A DNA stretch of 64,000 bases from Rhodococcus ruber NBRC 15591. Its GTDB lineage: Bacteria; Actinomycetota; Actinomycetes; Mycobacteriales; Mycobacteriaceae. The stretch lies in contig NZ_BCXE01000008.1 of NCBI RefSeq assembly GCF_001894945.1, positions 1 through 64,000 of the forward strand. Reading direction: 5' to 3'. Of the stretch, positions 37,608 through 48,328 are shown one piece after another (within the stretch, counting starts at the first letter, position 1; each line of letters starts with the position of its first letter). Below the pieces are notes generated by a model. The model saw nothing but the letters and a program-made list of their open reading frames with translations, had not been told where the DNA came from and searched no databases. The translations under genes were made by a program, and so were the position numbers.

Positions 37608-37625
37608 TCCGCGTCTGCGGCCACG

Positions 37626-39019
37626 TCAGCCGGCCTGCGTCATCCGGCGAATCGCGTTCAGGGGCAAACGGATCCATTGGGGACGGTGACGGGCCTCGTA
37701 CACGACCTCGTACACGGCCTTGTCCAGCTCGTACGCGCGCAGCAGCGCGGCGAACTCGCGCGGATCCACGCCGGACTCGCTCGCGTAACCGTCACAGAAC
37801 GCCGCGGAGTTGCGCTGTGCCCATTCCTGCGCCCGGAACTCGCGCTGCGCGGCAGCGGCCTCCGACGTCGCATCGTGCAGGGAGTGGTGGGCCGCGTAGT
37901 CGAACGAGCGGAGCATCCCCGCGACGTCGCGCAGGGCGCTGTCCGGTTCCCGACGTTCGTCGAGGGACTTGGCGGGCTCGCCCTCGAAATCGATGAGCAG
38001 CCAGTGCTCGGGGGTGCGCAGCACCTGCCCGAGGTGCAGGTCCCCGTGGATCCGCTGGACCGTCGTCGTGCCGGTGGCCGCAGCCTCCGCGAACCGCGCC
38101 CGCACCCCCGGGGCGATCTCCGCCAGTTCGGGTACGACGGCGCCGGCGGCATCCAGGCGGCGCAGCATCCCGTCGACGATGTCGCCCACGGCTCGCTGGG
38201 ACGTCCCGAGGGACTGCGCCAGCAGCGCGTGCACCTCGGCCACCGCGGCGCCCATCCGCTGCGATTCCCCGGCGAAATCCGTGCCCACCTCGTCCGCCCG
38301 CAGGTCCGCCTCGAGCAGCAGGTCCCGCACACTGCCCAGCGCCATCGACCAGCCGTCGGCGGAGTTGGCGGCGAAGTCCTGCACCATCGCCAGGGTCGTG
38401 CGCACCCCACCGATCTCGGCGTCGATCCACGCGCGCACCGGGGCCACCGACCGGCAGCCCGCCGCCCCGAGCGCGAGATGCAGCTCCACATCCGGGTTGA
38501 CCCCCGGAGTGATCCGGCGGAACAGCTTGAGCAGCAACTGCTCGCCGAGCACGACGGAGGTGTTGGACTGCTCGGCGCTGAGCGCCCGTCCCCGCAGACC
38601 CTCCTCGATGACCGTGCCGGGCACGGTGTGCAACTCGACCGGGCCGTACACCTGCCCGGTGGCGATCGAGTGCGCGTACAGGTCGATGATCTCCTGATCG
38701 CGCAGGCCGTCGTAGGCGTGGGTGCGATCGTCGCCGCTGCCGTCGGGCCGCGGCAGCGCCCAGGGTGCCAGCTCGTCGGGCAGGTGGAGGCGGTAGCCGA
38801 GGGGCACCTGATAGATCTGCTCGTCGCCGGACTCGAACTCGACGGTCACCAGCAGGTGGTCCGCCCCGAATGCGGGAGTGTCGGTGAGGTGTTCCCGCAG
38901 CTTGATGCGTACGGCGGCGACGGTCCGGCCCTTGGCGGCGAACCAGCGCTGGTGGGGGAGCCACTCGGCCAGCAGGGCCTCGAGCTCCGCGTCGGAATAA
39001 TGCTGCACGTGTGGCTCCG

Positions 39020-39023
<4 letters not shown>
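37626..39023 (-). CDS. mak: Maltokinase
   Basis: 465 residues of the bacterial maltokinase (Pep2/Mak) type. An N-terminal cap domain ([12 protein letters not shown]) precedes an eukaryotic-kinase-like fold with catalytic loop [13 protein letters not shown] and metal motif [17 protein letters not shown]. It phosphorylates maltose to maltose-1-phosphate with ATP. The ATG overlaps the treS stop (ATGA), so trehalose to maltose (TreS) and maltose to maltose-1-phosphate (Mak) are coupled, feeding GlgE alpha-glucan synthesis, whose other genes are not in the window. Confidence 0.95.
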
Positions 39024-40906
<1,883 letters not shown>

Positions 40907-41087
40907 GGCACCTCCGTGCTCGTCGCTTCGCGGGACAGACTCTCCAAGGGTGCCCCGGTTCGCGCGTTTCCACACCCGAAGCGGCCGACTATCGACCGTG
41001 GTCGTGGTGTTGCGTTCCGTCCGGATTCCGGCTGCGCACCGATGTCGGAACCCGGACCTGATCGGCGTGCCGAAGGGGGTGCGTGCC

Positions 41088-41143
41088 CGCCCCCCGTGCG
41101 CGGTTTCGGTAGCCCCCGCTACCGAAACCGCGCACGGGGGGCG
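41088..41143. other. Perfect 25-bp-stem inverted repeat with 6-nt loop
   Basis: Arms 41088-41112 and 41119-41143 are perfectly complementary over 25 bp; the loop is CCCCCG. The arms run from CGCCCCCCGTGCG at the outside to TTTCGGTAG at the loop. It lies 39 bp upstream of the aromatic leader ORF and about 180 bp upstream of the treS start, so it is not at the 3' end of either gene. Its role is unknown: a barrier between divergent units, a stable RNA element, or the terminator of an unseen transcript. Confidence 0.85.
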
Positions 41144-41182
41144 CCGTGGCGCGGGGGAGGGCGGCCTGTTACGGTGGTCCGC

Positions 41183-41251
41183 ATGCAGCGCGCATATTTC
41201 TGGTTTAGCAGGCCGGCCCGGGGTGGGTCGGTCGGCGTAACCGCGCGCTGA
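41183..41251 (+). CDS. Putative aromatic amino-acid leader peptide of the DAHP synthase gene
   Basis: A 22-codon ORF starting [15 protein letters not shown], with four consecutive aromatic residues (Tyr-Phe-Trp-Phe). GGTGG lies 5 nt before the ATG. It ends 91 bp before the DAHP synthase ATG, and a hairpin (41265-41287) lies in between. This is the layout of a ribosome-mediated attenuator: scarcity of charged Tyr, Phe or Trp tRNA would stall the ribosome on the run and change folding downstream. As I recall, a leader peptide controls DAHP synthase in Corynebacterium glutamicum (aroR). Translation here is inferred. Confidence 0.72.
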   Translation: MQRAYFWFSRPARGGSVGVTAR

Positions 41252-41264
41252 CTTCTTCCACCTA

Positions 41265-41287
41265 CGAGCCGGACACGGACCGGCTCG
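41265..41287 (+). other. Candidate attenuator hairpin
   Basis: CGAGCCGG (41265-41272) pairs with CCGGCTCG (41280-41287) across 7 nt, 13 bp after the leader stop. It has no T-tract. It could be the terminator or a pause structure of an attenuator; a clear competing antiterminator was not found by eye. Confidence 0.45.
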
Positions 41288-41342
41288 CTGGAATCACCGA
41301 AGGTTCAGCCAGGGTCGGCCCGGGAACAGGAACCGAACCCCG

Positions 41343-42425
41343 ATGACCACCAGCACCTCCATCTCCACCGCGAATCTCGACGAACAGCGGACCGTGCGGA
41401 TCAGCCCGCTCGTCGCTCCGGCCGTCGTCCGCGGCGAACACGCCCCCGACGAGGTCGCCGCCGCGACCGTGCGCTCGGGCCGCGCCGACACCGTGGCGAT
41501 CCTCGACGGCACCGACGACCGCCTGCTCGTCGTGGTCGGGCCGTGCTCGGTGCACGATCCCGCCGCCGCGATGGACTACGCGCGACGTCTCGCCGCGAAG
41601 GCCGACGAGCTGCGTGACGACCTGCACGTGGTGATGCGGGTGTACTTCGAGAAGCCGCGCACCACCCTCGGGTGGAAGGGCCTGCTCAACGACCCGCATC
41701 TCGACGGCACCTACGACATCAACACCGGACTGCGCATCGGCCGCAAACTGCTGCTCGACGTCTCCGGCCTCGGTCTGCCCGTGGGGTGCGAGTTCCTCGA
41801 TCCGATCCTGCCGCAGTACTACGCGGACCTGGTGACCTACGGCGCGATCGGTGCCCGCACCGCGGCCAGCCAGGTGCACCGGCAGCTGTGCAGCGCGCTG
41901 TCCATGCCGGTGGGCATCAAGAACTCCACCGAGGGTGACGTGCAGGTGGCCGTCGACGGCACCCGCGCCGCCGCCGCGAGTCACGTGTTCCCCGGCACCG
42001 ACCTCGACGGCCAGGCCGCCCTCATCGAGACCGTCGGCAACCCGGACTGCCACGTCATCCTGCGTGGCGGCTCCGCGGGCCCGAACTACGATGCCGAGAC
42101 CGTCGCGGACACGATGGCCCGCCTGCGCAAGGCCGGTCTGCCCGAACGCGTCGTGATCGACGCCAGCCACGGCAACAGCAGCAAGGACCACGAAAAGCAG
42201 GTCGACGTCGTCACCGACATCGCCGAGCGGCTCGAGGCCGGCGAGCAGGGCATCGCCGGAGTCATGCTGGAGAGCTTCCTCGAGGCCGGCCGGCAGGACC
42301 TCACGCTCGGCCGGGCGGACGAGCTCGAGTACGGCAAGTCCATCACCGATGCGTGCCTCGACTGGGCGACCACCTCCGCCCAGCTCGATCGGCTGGCCGA
42401 CGCCGTGCGCCGCCGTCGCTCCTGA
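41343..42425 (+). CDS. aroG: 3-deoxy-7-phosphoheptulonate synthase, class I (DAHP synthase)
   Basis: 360 residues of the AroF/G/H class. Active-site blocks: VVGPCSVHDPAAAMDYA, RVYFEKPRTTLGWKG, GIKNSTEGD, ILRGGS and DASHGNSSKDH. It joins PEP and erythrose-4-phosphate, the first step of the shikimate pathway. Class I enzymes are typically feedback-inhibited by one aromatic amino acid; which one cannot be read with confidence. An aromatic leader ORF upstream suggests attenuation control, and a terminator follows. Confidence 0.95.
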   Translation: MTTSTSISTANLDEQRTVRISPLVAPAVVRGEHAPDEVAAATVRSGRADTVAILDGTDDRLLVVVGPCSVHDPAAAMDYARRLAAKADELRDDLHVVMRVYFEKPRTTLGWKGLLNDPHLDGTYDINTGLRIGRKLLLDVSGLGLPVGCEFLDPILPQYYADLVTYGAIGARTAASQVHRQLCSALSMPVGIKNSTEGDVQVAVDGTRAAAASHVFPGTDLDGQAALIETVGNPDCHVILRGGSAGPNYDAETVADTMARLRKAGLPERVVIDASHGNSSKDHEKQVDVVTDIAERLEAGEQGIAGVMLESFLEAGRQDLTLGRADELEYGKSITDACLDWATTSAQLDRLADAVRRRRS

Positions 42426-42432
42426 GGGTGCG

Positions 42433-42464
42433 GGAACCGTGTCGGGGTGTCCCGCCACGGTTCC
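42433..42464 (+). terminator. Terminator of DAHP synthase gene
   Basis: GGAACCGTG (42433-42441) pairs with CACGGTTCC (42456-42464); the interior GGGGTGTCCC region can add further pairs. It starts 8 bp after the stop codon. Confidence 0.75.
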
Positions 42465-42513
42465 TGCCTTCGGCGTTCCGAGGCACGCGGACGGTCGCGG
42501 TAGCGTCGGAGGC

Positions 42514-43394
42514 ATGCATCAGCACACGCTGTCGGTGGTCGTGCCGGCGTACAACGAGGAACAGTACATCGGTCAGTGTCTTGCGGCCCTGCTGGAGCAG
42601 GAGGCGGATATCCACGAAATCGCGGTGGTGGACAACAACTCGACGGACAGGACGGGCGAGATCGTCGATGCGATTGCCGAGCGGTCTCCGATCGTCCGCC
42701 GGATCTTCGAGCCCCGCCCAGGTGTCGCATTCGCTCGAAATGCCGGGTTCGACTGGGCGACAGGAGATCTTCTCGGCAGGTCGATGCCGACACGCGGGTC
42801 CGTCCCGGATGGGCCCACACGATCCTCGACTTCTTCGCGCGTGCAGACACCGCGAGCGTCGGAGCCGTCAGTGGACTCAGCAACTCCTACGACTCGCCGT
42901 ATCGGGAGCTCAAGCGCCGGTATATCGAGCAGCGCGTGCGCAAGGGGTTCTTCGGCGGTGAGCGCCGAATCGACAATCTGCACGGTGCCAACATGGCCGT
43001 GCGCCGGTCGGCGTGGCAGCGCGTCCGCGACGCGGTCAGCACGGATGCCGGGATCCACGAAGACCTCGACCTGGCCTTGTGCCTGCGTGAGGCCGACATC
43101 GAGATCGCCCAGCTCTCCGACTTGTTCGTCGACATCTCCCCCCGGCGTGCGCTGACGCCGCCGCGGGAGTACACCAAGTACATCCGCTCCGGAACCGCCA
43201 CGTTCGAACTGCACGGCCGGATGAATCCGGTGCTTCGCCGGATTCTGAGGGCGCACTGGGCGTTCCACGTGCTCGTGTATCTAGCCTATCGGCCCTACGA
43301 TCCGGAGCAGGGCCGATTCACGCTCACCCGGCTGCTGCGCACACCGCGTGCCCGCACGCTGCCGATCGACGTGGCGGACACCGTCCGCGTATGA
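42514..43394 (+). pseudogene. Glycosyltransferase family 2 gene with a one-base frameshift
   Basis: The first 90 codons encode a GT2 start (HTLSVVVPAYNEEQYIG, VVDNNSTDRTGEIV, GVAFARNAGFDWATGDLL). Near 42777-42784 the reading frame breaks. The next frame continues with VDADTRVRPGWAHTILDFF, which contains the GT2 metal motif DAD, and runs homologously to 43394. The total length of 881 nt is one short of a multiple of three. Loss of one G in AGG-GTC would explain it. If intact, the product would be about 293 aa. It may be a true pseudogene or a sequencing error. Confidence 0.85.
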
Positions 43395-43401
43395 GTCCTG
43401 C

Positions 43402-43445
43402 GATGCGGGGGTCCGCCCGACTCGTCCCGGGCGCACCCCCGCATC
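43402..43445. terminator. Convergent terminator hairpin
   Basis: GATGCGGGGGT (43402-43412) pairs with ACCCCCGCATC (43435-43445), and an inner GCCCG/CGGGC pair extends the structure. It lies between the stops of the glycosyltransferase remnant and ectD and can serve both. Confidence 0.8.
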
Positions 43446-43453
43446 CGTTCGTG

Positions 43454-44341
43454 TCAGCGCAGCGGCGTGAAGTCGCGGCTGCCGAGGTAGTCGGGGCGCG
43501 GCTTCGGTGCCGAGAACGGCTCGCCGAGCGTGTTCTCGACGCTGTTGAACACCACGAACAGGTTCGACCGGGGGAACGGGGTGATGTTGCCGTTCGAGCC
43601 GTGCATGCAGTTCGAGTCGAACACCGTCGCGGAACCGGCCGAGCCGGTGAACGTGGCGATGCCGTGCTCGGCGGCCATCGAGGTCAGCGTGTCCTCGTCG
43701 GGTGAACCCGTGGGCGGGACGTGCGTGACCAGCGACTGCTGGTAGTAGTCGTCGGGCGTCGTGCCGGCGCACGAGACGAAGGTCCGGTGCGAACCGGGCA
43801 TGATCATCAAACCGCCGTTGTAACCGTAGTTCTCGGTCAGCGCGACCGAGATGCTCAGCGCCCGCGGCCGCGGCATGCCGTCCTCGGCGTGCCAGGTCTC
43901 GAAGTCCGAGTGCCAGTAGAACGGTCCGCCGCGGAATCCCGGCTTGACGTTCAGCCTCGACTGGTGGATGTAGACCTCCGAGCCGAGGAGCTGGCGGGCG
44001 ATCCCGGCGATCTCCGGTCGCCGGATGATCTCGCCGACGGTGTCGGAGAGGCGGTGCACGTCGAACACGGAGCGCACGTCCCCGCTGCCGGCCTCCCGCA
44101 CGACCCGATTGTCGTCGGCCAGCTCCCGGCCCAGACGTGCTGTCTCGTCGAGCAGATTTCCGACGTCGTGCGCCGGCAGGAGCGCGTCCACGGTGTGGAA
44201 CCCGCGCCGGTCGTACTCGGCGACGGCCGACGCGTCCAGCGGCCCCGCGGCTGATCCCCACACCACCGGATCCGGCCGGGACACGCTCACGCACTTCGTG
44301 CGGTTCCGGGTCGGGTAGGCGTCGATGACGGCCGTCTGCAT
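43454..44341 (-). CDS. ectD: Ectoine 5-hydroxylase
   Basis: 295 residues. The Fe(II) ligands of this 2-oxoglutarate dioxygenase are H144 and D146 in FYWHSDFETWHAEDGMP (the EctD signature) and H247 in DSNCMHGSN. The N terminus (AYPTRNR, then RPDPVVWG) also fits EctD. It hydroxylates ectoine to 5-hydroxyectoine, a thermal and osmotic protectant. No ectABC genes lie beside it, so ectoine must come from genes elsewhere or from uptake. It is divergent from an alcohol dehydrogenase. Confidence 0.94.
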   Translation of the reverse strand: MQTAVIDAYPTRNRTKCVSVSRPDPVVWGSAAGPLDASAVAEYDRRGFHTVDALLPAHDVGNLLDETARLGRELADDNRVVREAGSGDVRSVFDVHRLSDTVGEIIRRPEIAGIARQLLGSEVYIHQSRLNVKPGFRGGPFYWHSDFETWHAEDGMPRPRALSISVALTENYGYNGGLMIMPGSHRTFVSCAGTTPDDYYQQSLVTHVPPTGSPDEDTLTSMAAEHGIATFTGSAGSATVFDSNCMHGSNGNITPFPRSNLFVVFNSVENTLGEPFSAPKPRPDYLGSRDFTPLR

Positions 44342-44438
44342 TGTTGCGAATCACCCTCTCGAAGTCGATGACGGTTCTCCTCGACGCTCTCACTCACCGT
44401 CGGCGGATGCAACCCGTCGCGGAGATCCGCAGCACGAA

Positions 44439-44456
44439 CATGCGCACTCGCGCATG
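44439..44456. promoter_or_regulatory. Inverted repeat in the ectD / adh divergent promoter
   Basis: CATGCGC (44439-44445) and GCGCATG (44450-44456) are perfect 7-bp arms around ACTC. The element lies 54 bp upstream of the dehydrogenase start and about 100 bp upstream of ectD, a plausible operator for either gene. Confidence 0.45.
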
Positions 44457-44509
44457 CGGCGGGAGTAGGGTCGCCCCTGGCTGCCGCCGCACAACAGGAT
44501 GAGGGGACC

Positions 44510-45553
44510 ATGACCGGGACGATGCGCGCCGCGCGCTTTCATGCCGACACCGGAACCAATGTGCTGGAAGATGTTCCGATTCCGTCGCCGGGCCCCGGCG
44601 AGGTGCTCGTGAAGGTGGCGTTCTGCGGGATCTGCCACTCGGATCTGAGCCTGCTGGACGGTACGTTCCCGGCCCTGCTGCCCGTGGTCACCCAGGGGCA
44701 CGAAGCCGCCGGGACCATCGCCGCCGTCGGGGACGGCGTGACGGGCTGGGCGGTCGGGGACCGCGTCGTCCCCGCCGCGGGCCGACCGTGCCTGCAGTGC
44801 CGCTTCTGCCGGCGGGGCGACCTGACCAACTGCCCGAACATCCAGCTGATGGCGTTCGCGTACGACGGGGCGTGGGCCGAGTACACCGTCGCCCAGGCGG
44901 GCGGTCTCACCCGTGTGCCCGACAACGTCCCGCTCGAGCAGGCGGCGATTCTCGCCGACGCGGTGTCGACCCCGTTCGGTGCGGTCGTGCGCACCGGCCA
45001 GGTCGCGGTGGGCGAGGCCGTCGGCGTGTGGGGAGTCGGCGGGGTGGGCACCCACATCGTGCAGCTCGCCCGGCTGGTCGGCGCCGTGCCGATCCTCGCG
45101 TTCGACATCAACCCCGCGGTGCGGGAGCGGGCCCTCGAACTCGGCGCCGACCACGTGTTCGATTCCCGCGACCCGGACCTGGTCCGGAAGGTCGCCGAGG
45201 CGACGGGCGGGAAGATGCTCGACGTGGCCTTCGACTCTGCGGGCCTGAAGGTCACCTTCGACCAGGCCCTGCAGTGCGTCATGACGGGTGGCCGCGTGGT
45301 GGTGGTGGGGCTGAGCGGGCAGGAGGCCTCCCTCGGCCCCACGGCCACGTTCGGCCTGTCGCGCAAGCACGTCATGGGCCACCTCGGGTACAAGAACGTC
45401 GACATCGAGACGCTCGCGGCACTCGTCTCCCGCGGGCGCCTGGACATCTCCCGCTCCGTCAGCGAGATCGTCCCGCTCGAGAACATCGCCGAGGGCATCG
45501 CGAAGCTGCGCGACCACGTCGGGGATCCGATCCGGATCCTTGTACAGCCCTGA
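44510..45553 (+). CDS. Zinc-dependent alcohol dehydrogenase
   Basis: 347 residues, MDR family. Catalytic zinc site: CGICHSDL and GHEAAG. Structural zinc Cys cluster: CLQCRFCRRGDLTNC. Rossmann motif: GVWGVGGVGTHIVQLA. The full set of metal and cofactor motifs indicates an active NAD(P)-dependent alcohol dehydrogenase. GATGAGGGGACC precedes the ATG. The substrate is unknown. Confidence 0.9.
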   Translation: MTGTMRAARFHADTGTNVLEDVPIPSPGPGEVLVKVAFCGICHSDLSLLDGTFPALLPVVTQGHEAAGTIAAVGDGVTGWAVGDRVVPAAGRPCLQCRFCRRGDLTNCPNIQLMAFAYDGAWAEYTVAQAGGLTRVPDNVPLEQAAILADAVSTPFGAVVRTGQVAVGEAVGVWGVGGVGTHIVQLARLVGAVPILAFDINPAVRERALELGADHVFDSRDPDLVRKVAEATGGKMLDVAFDSAGLKVTFDQALQCVMTGGRVVVVGLSGQEASLGPTATFGLSRKHVMGHLGYKNVDIETLAALVSRGRLDISRSVSEIVPLENIAEGIAKLRDHVGDPIRILVQP

Positions 45554-45583
45554 CGTGTCGGGGTGCCGTCGTACCGTCACCGC

Positions 45584-46009
45584 ATGGGTTACGGATTCCA
45601 GGTGACGGTCGATTCGAGCAGCCCGCACACGCTGGCGAAATGGTGGGCGGCGGCGCTGGGCTGGCGGGTGGAGCCGAGCAACGAGGACTTCATCCGCGGC
45701 CTGGTCGCGGCCGGGCACGCCCGGGAGGAGGACACCGAGATCTTCGAGGGCGTCCTCGTGTGGAAGGCGGGCGCCGCGATCTCCGATCCCGAGGTGCCCG
45801 CGCGTCCGCGCGTGCTGTTCCAGCTGGTGCCCGAAGGCAAGACGGTGAAGAACCGGCTGCACTTCGACATCCGGGCGGGGGAGGACCGCGAGGCGCTGGC
45901 CGGCCGGCTCGCCGAGGCGGGCGCGACCGTCCTGCACCGGGGCCGGCAGGGGCCGAACGAGTGGATCACGATGTCCGATCCGGAGGGCAACGAGTTCTGC
46001 GTCGCGTGA
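45584..46009 (+). CDS. VOC-superfamily (glyoxalase/bleomycin-resistance fold) protein
   Basis: 141 residues with two beta-alpha-beta-beta-beta modules: YGFQVTVDSSSPHTLAKWWAAALGW at the start and WITMSDPEGNEFCVA at the end. The substrate is unknown; many such proteins are divalent-metal enzymes or binding proteins. It lies 30 bp after the alcohol dehydrogenase and ends 9 bp from the convergent AraC gene. Confidence 0.82.
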   Translation: MGYGFQVTVDSSSPHTLAKWWAAALGWRVEPSNEDFIRGLVAAGHAREEDTEIFEGVLVWKAGAAISDPEVPARPRVLFQLVPEGKTVKNRLHFDIRAGEDREALAGRLAEAGATVLHRGRQGPNEWITMSDPEGNEFCVA

Positions 46010-46018
46010 ACCGGCGAC

Positions 46019-47014
46019 CTACCGGTACGCGCGGGGGGTCTTGCCCGTCCATCGCTTGAAGGCGCGCCGGAACGCACTCGGCTCGGAGAAGCCGAGCCGG
46101 GCCGACAGGGCGTCCACCGCCTCGCCGCGGCGCAACCCGGCGATCGCCGTATCGCGCAGCACCTCCTCGCGCAACTGCCCGAGCGAGGTGCCCTCCTGCC
46201 TGAGCAGACGCCGCAGATGCGGGGCGCTCACCGACAGCATCTCCGCGACGTCCTCGGCGGTCGCCGTGCGACCCTCGATGCCCGACTCGAGGATCCGCCG
46301 CACCTGCGACGCGGCGGTGGAGTCGTAGTCGCGTTCCGACATCATCAGATTCGGTGATTCGCGCAGATAGTCCTCGAGGGTCTCCTCGGTCTGGACGATG
46401 GGCGACCGCAGGGCCGCGTTGTCGATCTCGAGCACCGCGCCGGCGGCCTCGAAGGTGACCGGCACCCCGAAGATCGCGTCGTAGTTCTTCGCCAGCACCG
46501 GATCCGGCTCGCCGTAGGGGACCGAGACCGACGCCAGCCGTACCCGGCCCCCGACGAGCCAGGCCGCGAAGCGGTGCAGCAGGATGAGCAGGAAGTCGAT
46601 GATGACGCGGGTCCTGTCGTCGTACGACTCCAGCACCACCTCGAGCCGGGTCGTCCGCGGCCCCGGGGTGAGCCGTAGCCGCGGCAGCGTCGGCAGCACC
46701 TGGTTGACCTGGATCATCCGCTCGAGGGCCTGCGCGAGGTCCCGGCAGTGGATCAGCGTCAGGCACACCACCCGGAACGTGCCGCGGGGTACCGGTCCCG
46801 GTCCGAGCCCGAACAGTTCGTCACCGGTGAGTTCCCAGGTCTTCTGGGTGAACCGGGTGACCTGTTCGGGGGTCAGGCGCGCGTGCGGGTGGGCGAGCAC
46901 CGCGCGGCTGATCCGTGCCGCGTCCAGGGCCGGGGCCAGATCCACCCCGTTCGCCTCGGCCAGTACCACCGAGCGGCGCACGAAGTCGGAGGGAATGGTG
47001 GCGGGGGCGGTCAT
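46019..47014 (-). CDS. AraC-family transcriptional regulator
   Basis: 331 residues. The C-terminal 100 carry two helix-turn-helix units (VAEMLSVSAPHLRRLLRQEG and LSARLGFSEPSAFRRAFKRWTG), and the N-terminal part is the Arabinose_bd-like domain of the OruR/ArgR-type AraC proteins. The ATG follows the aminotransferase stop by 2 bp, so the pair is co-transcribed; this regulator probably controls that operon or a linked amino-acid pathway. Confidence 0.88.
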   Translation of the reverse strand: MTAPATIPSDFVRRSVVLAEANGVDLAPALDAARISRAVLAHPHARLTPEQVTRFTQKTWELTGDELFGLGPGPVPRGTFRVVCLTLIHCRDLAQALERMIQVNQVLPTLPRLRLTPGPRTTRLEVVLESYDDRTRVIIDFLLILLHRFAAWLVGGRVRLASVSVPYGEPDPVLAKNYDAIFGVPVTFEAAGAVLEIDNAALRSPIVQTEETLEDYLRESPNLMMSERDYDSTAASQVRRILESGIEGRTATAEDVAEMLSVSAPHLRRLLRQEGTSLGQLREEVLRDTAIAGLRRGEAVDALSARLGFSEPSAFRRAFKRWTGKTPRAYR

Positions 47015-47016
47015 AG

Positions 47017-48210
47017 TCAGCCGTGCTCCCGCAGGCTGCGCAGCCGCCGGACACCCTCGAGGAGGACGTCGTCGCGCTTGCAGAAGGCGAACCGCACCAG
47101 GTGATTCCATTGCCGGGGGTCGTCGACGAAGGCGCTCACCGGGACCGCGGCCACGCCGATGCGCTCGGGCAGGGTTCGGCAGAAGGCGACACCGTCCGTC
47201 ACACCGACCGGGGTGACGTCCGCGCACACGAAATACGTTCCGGCCGAGTCCAGCACGCCGAATCCGGCGTCGGTGAGCGCAGCGGAGAGCAGGTCGCGCC
47301 TGCGCTGCAGGTCGTCGCGCTGGGCGGCGACCCAGGGCTGCTCGTGGGTCAGCGCGTACGCGACGGCGGGCTGGAACGGCGCTCCGGCGACGAAGGACAT
47401 GAACTGTTTCGCCGTGCGCACCCCGTCGATCAGTTCGCGGGGCCCGAGCGCCCACCCGATCTTCCAGCCGGTGACGTTGAACATCTTCGCGGCGCTGGAC
47501 ACGGTGACGGTGCGTTCGGCCATGCCGGGCAGCGACGCGATCGGCCGGTGCTGCCGGCCGTCGAACACCAGATGCTCGTACACCTCGTCGGACAGCACCA
47601 GCAGGTCGCGTTCGCACGCCAGTTCCGCGAGCGCGCGAAGCGCCTCGTCGTCGTAGACCGTCCCCGTCGGATTGTGCGGGGTGTTGACCACCAGCATCCG
47701 GGTGCGGTCGGTGACCGCGGCGCGCAGCGCGTCGACGTCCAGGACGAACCCCGATCCGGCACGAGTGAGCGGAACGGTGCGGCGGGTAGCCCCGGCGAGT
47801 GCGACGGACGCGGCGTAGGAGTCGTAGTAGGGCTCGGTGAGCAGCACCTCCTCACCGGGCTCGACGAGACCGAGGACGGCGGCGCTGATCGCTTCGGTGG
47901 CACCGACGGTGACGAGGACCTCGCCGTCGGGGTCGTGTTCGAGTCCGTACCGGGCCGCCCGGTCCGCTGCGATCGCCCGCCGCAGTTCGGGCGTGCCCGG
48001 CCCGGGCGGATACTGGTTGACGCCGTCGGCGATGGCCTGGCGCGCGACGTCGAGCATCGCGCGGGGGCCGTCCGTGTCGGGAAAGCCCTGGCCGAGGTTC
48101 ACGGCGTCGTGCGTCACGGCCAGAGCGGTCATCTCGGCGAAGATCGTGGAGGCGAACGGCCGCAGCCTTTCGACCGTGCGGACCCGGCGTGAGGACGCGA
48201 TTTCTGCCAT
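47017..48210 (-). CDS. PLP-dependent class I/II aminotransferase (DapC-like)
   Basis: 397 residues. Visible motifs: NLGQGFPDTDGP, NTPHNPTG, and the PLP-lysine segment SSAAKMFNVTGWKIGW. It resembles mycobacterial Rv0858c, annotated as N-succinyldiaminopimelate aminotransferase, and related methionine/aromatic aminotransferases. Which amino group donor is used is not resolved. It is the first gene of an operon with the AraC regulator. Confidence 0.88.
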   Translation of the reverse strand: MAEIASSRRVRTVERLRPFASTIFAEMTALAVTHDAVNLGQGFPDTDGPRAMLDVARQAIADGVNQYPPGPGTPELRRAIAADRAARYGLEHDPDGEVLVTVGATEAISAAVLGLVEPGEEVLLTEPYYDSYAASVALAGATRRTVPLTRAGSGFVLDVDALRAAVTDRTRMLVVNTPHNPTGTVYDDEALRALAELACERDLLVLSDEVYEHLVFDGRQHRPIASLPGMAERTVTVSSAAKMFNVTGWKIGWALGPRELIDGVRTAKQFMSFVAGAPFQPAVAYALTHEQPWVAAQRDDLQRRRDLLSAALTDAGFGVLDSAGTYFVCADVTPVGVTDGVAFCRTLPERIGVAAVPVSAFVDDPRQWNHLVRFAFCKRDDVLLEGVRRLRSLREHG

Positions 48211-48328
48211 TTCGGCAGCTTAGCCGCGTCCTTCGCGACCCCCGGCAGCGGTCGTGTCACATCCGGCGGGGCTGTCTCGTCCGAAGAGGTGAACGGTCCC
48301 GTCCGGGACCCGGGGAACGGAGTAGATC

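Larger units (their letters stand above)
40907..41342. promoter_or_regulatory. Divergent treS / DAHP synthase control region
   Basis: 436 bp without a conventional gene. From left to right it holds the treS promoter side, a very strong hairpin (41088-41143), a 22-codon leader ORF rich in aromatic residues (41183-41251), an 8-bp hairpin (41265-41287), and the DAHP synthase ribosome site. I see no other ORF worth calling. Confidence 0.7.
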
